DNA of 64,000 bases from JBGVMW01 sp045125095 (GCA_045125095.1 JBGVMW010000141.1:52050-116049), one strand, 5' to 3'. Positions 51,252 to 61,289 are shown, counted from the stretch's first letter. Translations and numbers: made by a program. The notes: generated by a model from the letters alone, not told the origin.

Positions 51252-53117
51252 TTATTCTGAATGTGCCGAGAGCATAAGGATACTTCGCGGACTCACTTCC
51301 ACTTCTTTCTGTCCCGGCAGCAATTCTTCTCCGTCCAGAAAAATATCCTCCACACTGTCACCTAAACTGGTATCTACAACCATTCTCCAACGTAATCCTT
51401 TTGGTAAATTCGGCAATGCAAATGTCTGTGGTTCCCAATGCATATTAAATGCACTGTAGAAAAAACCATTATCGTCATCTTTGCTGTAACGATTGCAGTA
51501 AAGAATTCCCAGAATCCGGCTCTCCGGCTCAAACTGATGGGACCACGCTAACTGGCTGTGATAAGAAACATCCGGGTACCCACATGCCTTATAATCATCT
51601 GCCCGAATACTTTCAGAAGGATGAAACATATTTGTCTGCAAACGGAACTGTACAAGCTTTTTCACCAGTTCAATACGCTTCTTATTTTTTTCTGCCAGAC
51701 TCCAGTCTAACCAGTTTATTTCATTATCCTGACAGTAGGAATTATTATTTCCTTTTTTCGTAGCACCAAATTCATCTCCACTTACAAGAAGGGGCGTTCC
51801 CTGTGCAGTAAATAACATAACTAACGCATTTCTATATAATTTTTCACGCAATTCCTTTACCGCTTTTTTTCTGCTCGGTCCTTCTGTACCACAATTCCAA
51901 CTAAATTCATACATTCCGCCATCACGATTGCCCTCTTTGTTGGCTTCGTTGTGTTTGCGGTTATAGGTCAATACATCCTGCAAGGTAAAACCATCATGAT
52001 TGGCAAAATAATGCACATTCGCAATTTTCCCCGGTGCTTGTCTGCTGGTATGGGCAAAACCACCTGTATGTCCTGCGTCTCCTTTTAAAAAGCATCGTGC
52101 ATGTATTAGAAACTCATTATTAGAAGATGCCACATGACAAAAGCTCTGTTGTGCTTCCTGATAAATCTCATTTTCCTGAATATTTTCTGCAATCAGCTTT
52201 GTGTTTCCTAAAAATGGGTCTGTAGCAAGTGCTGTCATTGGTACATTATCCCCATAAAAACGAAAACCATCTATATGATACTCACGTACCCAGTATTTTA
52301 TACAATCAATCATCATGGACTGTCCACAGGATTTATCAAAATTCATTTCCATAATGACTTCTATCCCTGCCTGATGCAGCGCATGTATCATTTCTTTACA
52401 CTCTGTAACAGGATTTTTCACCGCATAGGATGCCTTTGGTGCAAAATAATTTCCTTTTCCAAATCCCCAATAATTGATTTTGCTTTCCGGTTTGTTCACG
52501 TTTAAATTAGGGTCCTGATAAGGTGTAAACCTTTGATACACCGACACCCTTTCTGCAAACTCATACATCGGCATAATTTCTAACTGTTTCACACCCAATT
52601 CCTTGAGATATGGTATTTTATCAATTACACCAAGAAATGTCCCTTTATGTTTCACTTTTGAGGAACGATGCATCGTGAAGCCCCGAATGTGAATCTTATA
52701 AAAAAAGGATTCTGAAAACGGAATAACCAAGGGCGTTTCTGCCTGCATTCCCACCTGTGGAATACGGCATCTGATATTCGGATTTTCCTCTTGTCCCCAT
52801 TTTTCCCTTCCAATAATCTGCCAGGCATACGGATCCTGAACGATTTTTCCGTCAATGCAATAATTATAGTCAAATTCTTTACTATCAAAATTTTCCAATC
52901 TGACAGCACCTATATTTCCAAAGCACCATTCCTTCTGCATCGTAATTCGCGCTGTTTCTTCTCCTGTTTTCTGATTATACAGTACCAATTCGCAGGAATA
53001 CAACTGACCTGTACGACTACAAGGAATTGTGACTGCAAAATTTACACTGTCCTGTAATATCGACACTCCGAGAGGCTGTAGCAATCCTTGCGTTGCGTTC
53101 CATTTATTTTTTTTCAT
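51252..53117 (-). CDS. GH13 glycogen-debranching enzyme homologue with degenerate catalytic residues
   Basis: A 621-residue protein of the GlgX/isoamylase group. An N-terminal CBM48-like domain (about 10-100) is followed by the GH13 barrel and a C-terminal beta domain. Strongly GlgX-like stretches are NHDGFTLQDVLTYNRKHNEAN, NRDG, SWNCGTEGP and NNNSYCQDNEINWLDW. The catalytic regions are altered, however: region I reads EVIMEMNFDKSC, lacking the NH of DxxxNH; region II reads GFRFYGD, with Tyr (about residue 288) where the nucleophile Asp is expected. The acid Glu (LIAEN) and the region IV NHD are kept. It may be a non-hydrolytic glycogen-binding protein. ATG 53117 has GGAG six nt upstream. Confidence 0.85.
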   Translation of the reverse strand: MKKNKWNATQGLLQPLGVSILQDSVNFAVTIPCSRTGQLYSCELVLYNQKTGEETARITMQKEWCFGNIGAVRLENFDSKEFDYNYCIDGKIVQDPYAWQIIGREKWGQEENPNIRCRIPQVGMQAETPLVIPFSESFFYKIHIRGFTMHRSSKVKHKGTFLGVIDKIPYLKELGVKQLEIMPMYEFAERVSVYQRFTPYQDPNLNVNKPESKINYWGFGKGNYFAPKASYAVKNPVTECKEMIHALHQAGIEVIMEMNFDKSCGQSMMIDCIKYWVREYHIDGFRFYGDNVPMTALATDPFLGNTKLIAENIQENEIYQEAQQSFCHVASSNNEFLIHARCFLKGDAGHTGGFAHTSRQAPGKIANVHYFANHDGFTLQDVLTYNRKHNEANKEGNRDGGMYEFSWNCGTEGPSRKKAVKELREKLYRNALVMLFTAQGTPLLVSGDEFGATKKGNNNSYCQDNEINWLDWSLAEKNKKRIELVKKLVQFRLQTNMFHPSESIRADDYKACGYPDVSYHSQLAWSHQFEPESRILGILYCNRYSKDDDNGFFYSAFNMHWEPQTFALPNLPKGLRWRMVVDTSLGDSVEDIFLDGEELLPGQKEVEVSPRSILMLSAHSE

Positions 53118-53209
53118 GCAATTCTCCATTCCGCCGCTTTAGCGGCAATAAAATCAGTAAGCTACTTTTCGTAGCGCAGCGGAACTAATAGTGTCAATAC
53201 TGTTTATTT

Positions 53210-54421
53210 TTATAAATTCGGCTGTACCACTCTTGGACGATATCCATGTTCCTCTAATGCACGGATAATTTCATTCTTATGTTCTGTACCAAATGCCTCT
53301 ATCGTAATGCGTAATTCTACCTGTGCATTTCGGTTAGTCGCCACAAACTGATTATGTTCCAATTTAATTACATTTCCCTGCTGTTCTGCAAGAACACCGG
53401 ATACTCTGCTCAACTCGCCCGGCTTATCCGGCAACAGTACGGATACGGTAAAGATACGGTCTCTGGCAATCAAACCATGCTGTACAATAGAGGACATGGT
53501 AATGACATCCATATTTCCACCACTTAAGATAGAAACTACCTTTTTATCCTTCACATTTAACTGCTTTAAAGCAGCCACCGTAAGAAGACCAGAATTCTCT
53601 ACTATCATCTTATGATTTTCGACCATATCTAAAAAGGTTACAATCAAATCCTCGTCCGGTACTGTAATAATTTCATCCAAATTCTTCTGAATATATGGGA
53701 AAATGTTGCTTCCCGGTGTCTTAACCGCCGTACCGTCTGCAATCGTATTGACTGTTGGAAGTGTTACTACTTTTCCTTCCTTGATGGATTCCTGCATACA
53801 ATTTGCACCAGCCGGCTCCACACCGATTACTTTTATTTTTGGGTTCAAAAGCTTAGCAAGTGTAGATACCCCCGTTGCAAGTCCACCACCGCCGATTGGT
53901 ACAAGGATATAATCTACCAATGGCAGTTCTTTAAATATTTCCATAGCAATGGTTCCCTGACCGGTAGCCACTGTCAGATCATCAAATGGATGGATAAAGG
54001 TATAACCATGCTTCTCTGCTAATTCGTATGCATGCTGACAAGCTTCATCATATACATCACCATATAATACGACTTCTGCACCATAGCTCTTTGTACGGTT
54101 TACCTTCATAAGAGGTGTCGTTGTTGGCATAACAATTACAGCCTTTGCACCATAGCATTTTGCTGCATAGGCAACACCCTGGGCATGGTTACCTGCTGAA
54201 GCGGTAATCAGTCCCTTGCCGCGTTCTTCCTCTGTTAAAGTGCTAATCTTATAGTAAGCACCCCTTACCTTGTATGCACCGGTAAACTGCATATTTTCCG
54301 GTTTTAAATATACTTTATTCCCTGTCTTCTGGCTAAAGTAATCACTATATACTAATTTTGTCTCTAATGTTACTCTCCGTACAACCTCAGAAGCTTCCTC
54401 AAATTTCTCTAATGTCAACAT
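53210..54421 (-). CDS. ilvA: Threonine ammonia-lyase
   Basis: A 403-residue PLP enzyme that deaminates threonine to 2-oxobutanoate, feeding isoleucine synthesis or catabolism. The PLP lysine is K51 (TGAYKVRG), with the substrate loop SAGNHAQG, glycine-rich GGGGLATG and a C-terminal ACT domain (ILFTVSVLLPDKPGELSRVSGVL region). One ACT domain of this type fits the tdcB-like, roughly 400-aa class rather than the 500-aa biosynthetic IlvA; either physiological role is possible. AGAAAGGTG is 5' of the ATG. It is 37 nt after ftsY in the same direction. Confidence 0.92.
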   Translation of the reverse strand: MLTLEKFEEASEVVRRVTLETKLVYSDYFSQKTGNKVYLKPENMQFTGAYKVRGAYYKISTLTEEERGKGLITASAGNHAQGVAYAAKCYGAKAVIVMPTTTPLMKVNRTKSYGAEVVLYGDVYDEACQHAYELAEKHGYTFIHPFDDLTVATGQGTIAMEIFKELPLVDYILVPIGGGGLATGVSTLAKLLNPKIKVIGVEPAGANCMQESIKEGKVVTLPTVNTIADGTAVKTPGSNIFPYIQKNLDEIITVPDEDLIVTFLDMVENHKMIVENSGLLTVAALKQLNVKDKKVVSILSGGNMDVITMSSIVQHGLIARDRIFTVSVLLPDKPGELSRVSGVLAEQQGNVIKLEHNQFVATNRNAQVELRITIEAFGTEHKNEIIRALEEHGYRPRVVQPNL

Positions 54422-54458
54422 ATTTTTACACCTTTCTGTCTATTCCTGTTCTGAATAC

Positions 54459-55400
54459 TTACTCTTGCTCACTGTCTTCTTCGTCTTTATCGTAATTAAA
54501 CAATGCATCTACAAACTGGTCGGAATTAAATTTTTCCAAATCATCAATGGATTCTCCAACACCAATGTATTTTACCGGAATTGACAATTCCGACTGAATT
54601 GCTACTGCAATACCACCTTTAGCTGTGCCGTCCATTTTAGTCAGCACAATACCTGTAAGGTTGGTTACTTCCTGAAACTGTCTTGCCTGTTCTAATGCAT
54701 TTTGTCCGGTTGCTCCATCTAATACAACTAATGTTTCTCTGTATGCTTCCGGAAATTCCTTATCTATAATACGGTTGATTTTCCGTAGTTCCTCCATTAG
54801 ATTTTTTTTATTGTGAAGTCTTCCTGCCGTATCACATAAAAGAATATCTGCTTTACGCGCTTTGGCAGACTGTAAAGCATCATACACAACAGCTGCAGGG
54901 TCTGCGCCTTCCTGCCCGCCAATCATATCTACACCGGCACGATTCGCCCACTCTGACAACTGTTCACCAGCCGCAGCACGGAACGTATCAGCAGCTGCCA
55001 ATACCACTTTCTTTCCCTCTGCCTTATATTTTCCGGCAAGCTTACCTACTGTGGTAGTTTTTCCCACACCATTTACACCTACAATTAACACTACAGACTG
55101 GCGTTTCTCAAATTCATAATCAGTTGATTCTACACGCATCTGTTCTTTGATGCTGTTGATAAGAAGTTCCTTACAATCTGCCGGTTTTTTTATGTGCTGT
55201 GCTTTCACTTTTGCTTTTAAGTCTTCAATAATTCGTTCTGTGGCATGGATACCAATGTCTCCCATGACAAGAATTTCTTCCAGTTCTTCGTAAAAATCAT
55301 CATCAATTTCTGAAAAACCGGTAAAAATGGACTCTACTCCTGCAACGATATTATTTCTTGTTTTGGTAAGTCCCTCTGCTAAACGCTTGAAAAATCCCAT
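54459..55400 (-). CDS. ftsY: Signal recognition particle receptor FtsY
   Basis: A 313-residue SRP GTPase that docks SRP-ribosome complexes at the membrane. The N-domain is followed by the NG GTPase motifs GVNGVGKTTTVGKLA, DTAGRLHNKKNLMEEL and TKMDGTAKGG. It has a short N-terminus without the long acidic A-domain, as in Firmicutes. It follows smc by 39 nt. Confidence 0.97.
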   Translation of the reverse strand: MGFFKRLAEGLTKTRNNIVAGVESIFTGFSEIDDDFYEELEEILVMGDIGIHATERIIEDLKAKVKAQHIKKPADCKELLINSIKEQMRVESTDYEFEKRQSVVLIVGVNGVGKTTTVGKLAGKYKAEGKKVVLAAADTFRAAAGEQLSEWANRAGVDMIGGQEGADPAAVVYDALQSAKARKADILLCDTAGRLHNKKNLMEELRKINRIIDKEFPEAYRETLVVLDGATGQNALEQARQFQEVTNLTGIVLTKMDGTAKGGIAVAIQSELSIPVKYIGVGESIDDLEKFNSDQFVDALFNYDKDEEDSEQE

Positions 55401-55439
55401 TTTTTCCTCTCATTCTGCCGTTTTGACGGCTTTTTGGAT

Positions 55440-58400
55440 TTACGCATCCAATTCATCTTCAATTAAGTTTACTGATACAAGGGTGGAAATACCTTTTTCC
55501 TGCATCGTAATACCATACAGGCGGTCTGTCACAGCCATTGTACCTCGTCTATGTGTTATAATAATAAACTGCGTATGTTTTGTCAATTTATGCAAATATT
55601 TTGCAAATTTATCTACGTTGGCTTCATCTAACGCCGCCTCTATCTCATCTAAGAGACAGAATGGTGACGGCTTTAAATTCTGGATGGCAAATAATAACGC
55701 TATGGCTGTCAATGCTTTTTCACCACCGGAAAGCTGCATCATATTCTGTAACTTTTTGCCTGGCGGCTGGGCAATAATGCGGATGCCTGCCTCTAAGATA
55801 TCCTCTGAATCCGATAATTCCAAGGTACCCTGACCACCGCCAAACAGTGCTTTGAAGGTCTTGTCAAATTCCACTTTGATTTCTAAGAATTTTTCTTCAA
55901 ACTGCTTACGCATTCCACTGTCCAGTTCGGCAATAATCTCTGCTAATGCCTTTTCCGACTCCACCAGATCTTCATGCTGTGCCTTTAAGAATTCATAACG
56001 CTCACTGACTTCCTGATACTCCTCGATGGAATCCGGATTCACATTGCCTAATTTCTTAATGGCAGCCTTTAACTCACCAATCTGCGTTTTCAGTACAGTA
56101 CTATCGGTAAATGCATCGCTTCTAAGCTCCTCTGCTGTACTGTAGGTCAGCTCGTAAGACTCCCACATATAATTAATCTTGCGGTCGGATTCTTCCTCCG
56201 ATTTTTCTTTACGACTTCTTAACCGGTACAGCTCTTTGTCTAATCCGGCTGTCTTCTCATTCATCTGTTCACGCAATGAAACATATTCTTTCTGCTTTGC
56301 TACAATAACTTCCTTATCCTTGCCTGCCTGCTCGCTTTCTTCCCGTAAAGCAGCAGCACGTTGTCTGCCCTCTGCAATCTGACCCGTAATCACCTGAATT
56401 TCTTCTTCTTTTTTACAGATCTCATCTTTCTGGTTGACACGGTTATCTGCAAGCTTTTCTAATTCCTGCTCAAACTGCCTGATTTCCGCTTCGATACGTT
56501 TTTCGTTTTCTCGAATAAATTGTATTTTCTGCTGGCTTTCTGAGAAAGACAATTCAGATTCTGCTGCCTCTTTTGTAAGTGATTCGATTTGCTGTGACAC
56601 CTGCTCTAATGTTTCTCTGGAAGCTGTTATTTTTTCTTCTGTGGTACTCCGATTTTCCTCAGCGGCCTGAATCTGCATAAGAATCTCACTTTTCTCTGCT
56701 TTTATCTGCTGCACCTGATTTTCAATCTGGAATACTTCACGGCGAAGGTCTGATGTTCCGTTAATGCTGTCTTCTTTTCTGGCATTTGCCTGCTTAATCT
56801 GCACTTCTGCTGTAGATTTTGCAATCTGCTTCTGCTGCAACTCTTTTTTGAGCACTTCTAATTCCTTGGAAATACCTGCTAACTGCTCTGTGCACTCCTG
56901 TCCCTGCTTCTTCCACTCTGCATGGGATGCAGCGTGATTTTTTACAGCAGTCTCTAATTCTTCAATCTCCCTGCGGCGTCCTAACAGATTGCTGTTATTC
57001 TTGAACGAACCACCTGTCATGGAACCACCCGGACTTAAGGATTCACCTTCTAACGTTACAATTCTAAGGGAATACTTATATTTTCTGGCTAACGCAATGG
57101 CATTGTCAATGGTATCTGCTACCACAGTACGACCTAACAGGTTCACTGCCACTGCACGATAGGCTTCCTCTGTCTGTACCAGAGAGTCTGCCAGTCCGAT
57201 AACGCCCTGCTCCTTCAGCACCTCCTGACGCTGAAAGGTTTGTGACCCTCGAATACTGGTCAGCGGGAGAAATGTTGCACGTCCTGCCTTATTCTGCTTC
57301 AAAAAGGCAATCATCTGCTTTGCTGTATTTTCATCTTCTGTGACAATATTCTGAATGCTTCCACCAAGGGCAGTCTCAATTGCTGTTTCGTATTGTTTAT
57401 CTGTCTTGATAATATCAGCTACTACACCAATAATACCCGGATGTTTGTCCTTTTGCTCCATGACACGACGAATGCTGTTACCATAGCCATCATATCGCTC
57501 AGTCAGGTTCACAAGAGAATCCAATTTTGACTTGTCTCTGTGATAAGCCTCACTGAGGGCGGCCGTCTGCTTTGAGCATTCCTCCATTTTTCTGCGAAGT
57601 TCATTTCCTTTTTCTTCTTTTTCATGAATCTGCACTTCCACGCCATCAATCACACTTATCGTTTCTTCTAAGTTCTTGCTTAATTTTTCGATAATGGCGT
57701 CCTGCTCTGCTTCTTCACTTTTCGCTGACAACAGCTTCTGGTTCAACTCTGCACGTCGAATCTGGTTCTGCTCTAAGATGGTATCATAGCGGCTGAGCTT
57801 TGATTTTTCAGAAGCAGCATCGTTCAAGGAAGCAATGATTGTATTTTTTCCCTGTTCAATCTGATTGTTTAACGATTCTTTTTCTTCCTGCAATGCTTTC
57901 AGTCTGCTGTTTAACTCACCACGCACTTCTGAAGCACCGTTGACCTTTTCCTGAATGGACTGCTTTTCCTCAGCTAAGGTTGCCTTTTGACGATTTCTCT
58001 CCTCAATGGATGCTTTGATTTCTGCTTCGCGGTTCTTATAGTGTTCCTCGCTCATTTCAACAGAATGTATCTGTTCCTGCAAAACACGTATCTGACCTTC
58101 TAACTTTCCACAATGAACTTCTGCTTCATTCATGTTTCTGCTGATTTCATCAATCCGCGCCATACATGCATCTAACTGTGTATTTGTCTCATCATACGCA
58201 ATCTTTGCACGCTCATATTCCTGTCCGGCATCCTCTAAGTCATGCTCTGCAATGCTGATTTTCTCAGTCAGTTCCTGCACTTCCTGTTTGATTCGTTCCA
58301 TCTCTAACAGGAAGAGATTGGCATCCTGTATCTTCAACTCACCAAAGAGTTTTACATATTCTTTCGCCGCCTTTGACTGTCTCTCTAACGGACCAATCTG

Positions 58401-59000
58401 CTTTTCTAACTCTGTTAAAATATCAGTAATACGGACTAAATTCTGCTTTTCGTCATCTAATTTTCGCTGTGCTGTCTGCTTGCGGTATTTGAATTTTACA
58501 ATTCCTGCTGCTTCATCAAACAGCTCCCGGCGTTCTTCCGGCTTACCGGACAAAATCTTATCAATCTGCCCCTGTCCGATAATAGAGTAGCCTTCCTTAC
58601 CAATACCGGTATCAAAAAACAGCTCATGAACATCCTTCAAACGACAAGTCGTTCCATTTATCAAATATTCACTCTCACCGGAACGGTACACTCGCCTTGC
58701 TACCGTTACTTCTTCATAATCCACAGGAAGCTTATGGTCTGCATTGTCCAGCGTAATCGCGACATAGGCATATCCCATTGGCTTACGATTCTGTGTTCCT
58801 GCGAAAATAATATCCTGCATATTAGAACCACGTAGCTGTTTTGCACTCTGTTCACCCAGCACCCACCTAACCGCATCGCCTACGTTACTTTTGCCACTTC
58901 CATTTGGCCCTACAATTCCGGTTATTCCATTGTGAAACTGAAACGTAATCTTATTGGCAAAAGATTTGAATCCATGTATTTCTAACGCTTTTAAATACAT
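55440..59000 (-). CDS. smc: Chromosome partition protein SMC
   Basis: A 1186-residue condensin ATPase. Walker A GPNGSGKSN is at residues 32-40, with the N-terminal RWVLGEQSAKQLRG. Two long coiled coils (about 165-500 and 670-1000) flank the hinge (about 510-660: GYGNSIRRVMEQ, GGSFKNNSNLLGRR). The C-terminal signature is LSGGEKALTAIALLFA, with Walker B FCLLDEIEAALDEAN. It acts with ScpA/ScpB, not in this window. The start ATG is 17 nt after rnc. Confidence 0.97.
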   Translation of the reverse strand: MYLKALEIHGFKSFANKITFQFHNGITGIVGPNGSGKSNVGDAVRWVLGEQSAKQLRGSNMQDIIFAGTQNRKPMGYAYVAITLDNADHKLPVDYEEVTVARRVYRSGESEYLINGTTCRLKDVHELFFDTGIGKEGYSIIGQGQIDKILSGKPEERRELFDEAAGIVKFKYRKQTAQRKLDDEKQNLVRITDILTELEKQIGPLERQSKAAKEYVKLFGELKIQDANLFLLEMERIKQEVQELTEKISIAEHDLEDAGQEYERAKIAYDETNTQLDACMARIDEISRNMNEAEVHCGKLEGQIRVLQEQIHSVEMSEEHYKNREAEIKASIEERNRQKATLAEEKQSIQEKVNGASEVRGELNSRLKALQEEKESLNNQIEQGKNTIIASLNDAASEKSKLSRYDTILEQNQIRRAELNQKLLSAKSEEAEQDAIIEKLSKNLEETISVIDGVEVQIHEKEEKGNELRRKMEECSKQTAALSEAYHRDKSKLDSLVNLTERYDGYGNSIRRVMEQKDKHPGIIGVVADIIKTDKQYETAIETALGGSIQNIVTEDENTAKQMIAFLKQNKAGRATFLPLTSIRGSQTFQRQEVLKEQGVIGLADSLVQTEEAYRAVAVNLLGRTVVADTIDNAIALARKYKYSLRIVTLEGESLSPGGSMTGGSFKNNSNLLGRRREIEELETAVKNHAASHAEWKKQGQECTEQLAGISKELEVLKKELQQKQIAKSTAEVQIKQANARKEDSINGTSDLRREVFQIENQVQQIKAEKSEILMQIQAAEENRSTTEEKITASRETLEQVSQQIESLTKEAAESELSFSESQQKIQFIRENEKRIEAEIRQFEQELEKLADNRVNQKDEICKKEEEIQVITGQIAEGRQRAAALREESEQAGKDKEVIVAKQKEYVSLREQMNEKTAGLDKELYRLRSRKEKSEEESDRKINYMWESYELTYSTAEELRSDAFTDSTVLKTQIGELKAAIKKLGNVNPDSIEEYQEVSERYEFLKAQHEDLVESEKALAEIIAELDSGMRKQFEEKFLEIKVEFDKTFKALFGGGQGTLELSDSEDILEAGIRIIAQPPGKKLQNMMQLSGGEKALTAIALLFAIQNLKPSPFCLLDEIEAALDEANVDKFAKYLHKLTKHTQFIIITHRRGTMAVTDRLYGITMQEKGISTLVSVNLIEDELDA

Positions 59001-59017
59001 ATGTCCTAACCTCTCTG

Positions 59018-59704
59018 TTACTTGTTTTTCAGCTTAATGATTGCGGCATAAGCTGCTGCCTGTTCTGCCGCCTTCTTTGTCCTGCCAGAACCGGTTGTAA
59101 TTACATCATCTCCGATTTTGGCTGTGACAATGAATTTCTTATCATGGTCTGGTCCTTCTTCTCCAATCAGCTCATAGGACAACGGTTCCTTATATTCTCC
59201 CTGCACCATTTCCTGTAAAATAGTCTTGCTATCATAAAAGAGCTTCTTATGCTCCATGTCTGATAAAATAAACTTGAGTATAAACTCTTTTGCATTAGCA
59301 AAACCACCGTCAAGATATATTGCCCCTATTAATGCTTCTAACGCGTCGGAGAGAATAGAATCCCGTTCTCTTCCCCCTGTCAAATCTTCGCCTTTACCCA
59401 GCAACAAAAATTTGCCTAAATTGATTTCTTTTGTACAAAATGCCAGCGTTGGCTCACAAACCAGACTCGCCCGCAGCTTTGTCATATCTCCCTCCGGCAT
59501 TTTTTCATCTCTGTTATAAAGAAATTCGCTTGATACTAACTCTAGTACGGCATCTCCTAAGAATTCTAATCGCTCGTTGTGCTTATAGCGCATGCGATGT
59601 TCATTGGCATAGGAACTATGCGTCATTGCCAGGGTTAGTAGTTCTTTGTCTTGGAACCGGTAGCCGATGATTTGCTCTAGTTCTTGTATTTTGGATTCTT
59701 TCAT
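59018..59704 (-). CDS. rnc: Ribonuclease III
   Basis: A 228-residue double-strand RNase for rRNA and mRNA processing. The catalytic signature NERLEFLGDAVLELV is at about 42-56, followed by EALIGAIYLD and a C-terminal double-stranded RNA-binding domain (DPKKFIVTAKIG..., closing GSGRTKKAAEQAAA). An AGGAGTACC ribosome site lies upstream. It is placed between acpP and smc, separated from acpP by a repeat. Confidence 0.97.
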   Translation of the reverse strand: MKESKIQELEQIIGYRFQDKELLTLAMTHSSYANEHRMRYKHNERLEFLGDAVLELVSSEFLYNRDEKMPEGDMTKLRASLVCEPTLAFCTKEINLGKFLLLGKGEDLTGGRERDSILSDALEALIGAIYLDGGFANAKEFILKFILSDMEHKKLFYDSKTILQEMVQGEYKEPLSYELIGEEGPDHDKKFIVTAKIGDDVITTGSGRTKKAAEQAAAYAAIIKLKNK

Positions 59705-59737
59705 AGGTACTCCTTTCTTTACTTTTTATATTTAATC

Positions 59738-59862
59738 ATTTGCGAAAGTGAAGACCATCCGCAAATTGTCAGAATTGTTTGTGCAAATAGCTGCTTACTA
59801 CATAGTCTATCTGTCACAAACAATTCACTACCTTTTTGGCGTTACACAAATACCTACAATCG
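59738..59862 (-). repeat. Large palindromic repeat, family E, copy 4 (core deleted)
   Basis: ATTTGCGAAAGTGAAGACC...AATTGTCAGAATTGTTTGTG...CTGCTTACTACATAGTC, then directly CACAAACAATTCACTACC and TTGGCGTTACACAAATACC. Both ends are present in inverted orientation, but the core of copy 2 is missing. It occupies the acpP-rnc gap. Confidence 0.82.
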
Positions 59863-59872
59863 TTGCACCTGA

Positions 59873-60106
59873 CTACTGGTTGCAGGATTTTCGAATTTGT
59901 TCTACAGCGTCGCCTACAGAGGCGATTCGCTCAGCATCTTCGTTGGTGATTTCGATATTGAATTCTTCTTCAATTCCCATTACTATCTGAAAGATGTCTA
60001 GGGAATCTGCGCCGAGATCGTCTACAAAGGTTGTTTCCATTGTAATCTCTTCTGCATCTACATTCAGAACATCTGCGATGACTCTTTTTAGTGCCTCAAA
60101 TTCCAT
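59873..60106 (-). CDS. acpP: Acyl carrier protein
   Basis: A 77-residue acidic carrier of fatty-acid intermediates. The phosphopantetheine attachment Ser is S35 in DDLGADSLDIFQ. The preceding gap contains AAGGAAGGAGTTC. It follows plsX in the conserved Firmicute order. Confidence 0.97.
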   Translation of the reverse strand: MEFEALKRVIADVLNVDAEEITMETTFVDDLGADSLDIFQIVMGIEEEFNIEITNEDAERIASVGDAVEQIRKSCNQ

Positions 60107-60142
60107 GATGAACTCCTTCCTTGGTAATTAACATCTTATTTT

Positions 60143-61141
60143 TTATAAACGCTCTTTTATCTTTTCATTAATTTGCTGCTCTTTAAAGCTGATGCACTGT
60201 ATAATGGAGTTCGTTACTTCTAATGCTTTTGAGCTACCATGTGTCTTTACCACCAGTCCATTTAAACCTAATAATGGTGCACCACCATACTGGGAGGCAT
60301 CAAAGGATTTCAGCGTCTTTTTCAATGAAGGCATAATGAATACTGCACCAAGTTTTGAACGAAGATTGCTTAACAGACTTTCTTTAATCTTGCTCTTTAA
60401 CATGGAGCCAACACCTTCATAGAGCTTAAGAATAACATTTCCTACAAATGCTTCACAAACAATTACATCCGCATCTCCGTTTGGAATGTCTCTTGCTTCT
60501 ATACTTCCTACAAAATTAATATCCGGACATGCTTTTAATAAAGGATAGGTTTCTTTTACGAGCATGTTTCCTTTTTCTTCTTCTGCACCAATATTGACAA
60601 TGGCTACTTTAGGATTTTTGATTCCCACTACATGTTCCATATAAAGGGAACCCATCTTTGCGAACTGTACAAGATGGGAGGAACGGGCATCTACATTGGC
60701 TCCACAGTCAATTAACAACGATACTCCGTTTGATGTTGGAATGAGTGGTGCTAATGGCGGTCTTTCTACGCCCTTGATTCTTCCTACCAAAAGCTGTCCA
60801 CCTACTAAAATTGCACCTGTACTGCCTGCTGACACAAACGCATCGGCTTCTGCATTTTTTACCATTTTCATTCCTACTACAATAGAAGAATCCTTCTTGG
60901 AACGGATTGCCATAACCGGCGGTTCCCCTGTTTCAATCACTTCTGAGGCATGTTTTATCTCAACCTGTTCTTCCTTGTATGTATATTTCTTAAGTTCTTC
61001 ACGAATCCGGTCTTCCATCCCCACAAGGATGACTTTGATTTCCTCTCTCTGGTTTACGGCGTCAATCGCTCCTTTTACAATCTCTCCTGGTGCATTATCG
61101 CCTCCCATCGCATCCACTACAACTGTTACTGTATTCTGCAT
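60143..61141 (-). CDS. plsX: Phosphate acyltransferase PlsX
   Basis: A 332-residue enzyme that makes acyl-phosphate from acyl-ACP for phospholipid synthesis. Motifs: VVDAMGGDNAPGEIVKGA, FVSAGSTGAILVGG, DGDVIVCEAFVGNVILK-like (NGDADVIVCEAFVGNVILK) and GAPLLGLNG. ATG 61141 is preferred, with GGAGG five nt upstream; the ATG at 61153 overlaps that ribosome site. It heads the plsX-acpP-rnc-smc-ftsY block. Confidence 0.96.
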   Translation of the reverse strand: MQNTVTVVVDAMGGDNAPGEIVKGAIDAVNQREEIKVILVGMEDRIREELKKYTYKEEQVEIKHASEVIETGEPPVMAIRSKKDSSIVVGMKMVKNAEADAFVSAGSTGAILVGGQLLVGRIKGVERPPLAPLIPTSNGVSLLIDCGANVDARSSHLVQFAKMGSLYMEHVVGIKNPKVAIVNIGAEEEKGNMLVKETYPLLKACPDINFVGSIEARDIPNGDADVIVCEAFVGNVILKLYEGVGSMLKSKIKESLLSNLRSKLGAVFIMPSLKKTLKSFDASQYGGAPLLGLNGLVVKTHGSSKALEVTNSIIQCISFKEQQINEKIKERL

Positions 61142-61289
61142 ACGAACCTCCATACTTACTGCCTGCTGTATAAAAAAATTCCATTACCGGCTTATCTGTA
61201 CATAGCAGCGTTTATTTTTATATGAAAAAAAGATTGGTATTTTCTTCATGTCTATAAGCAAATATACTATAAATAAGCCCATAAATCAA

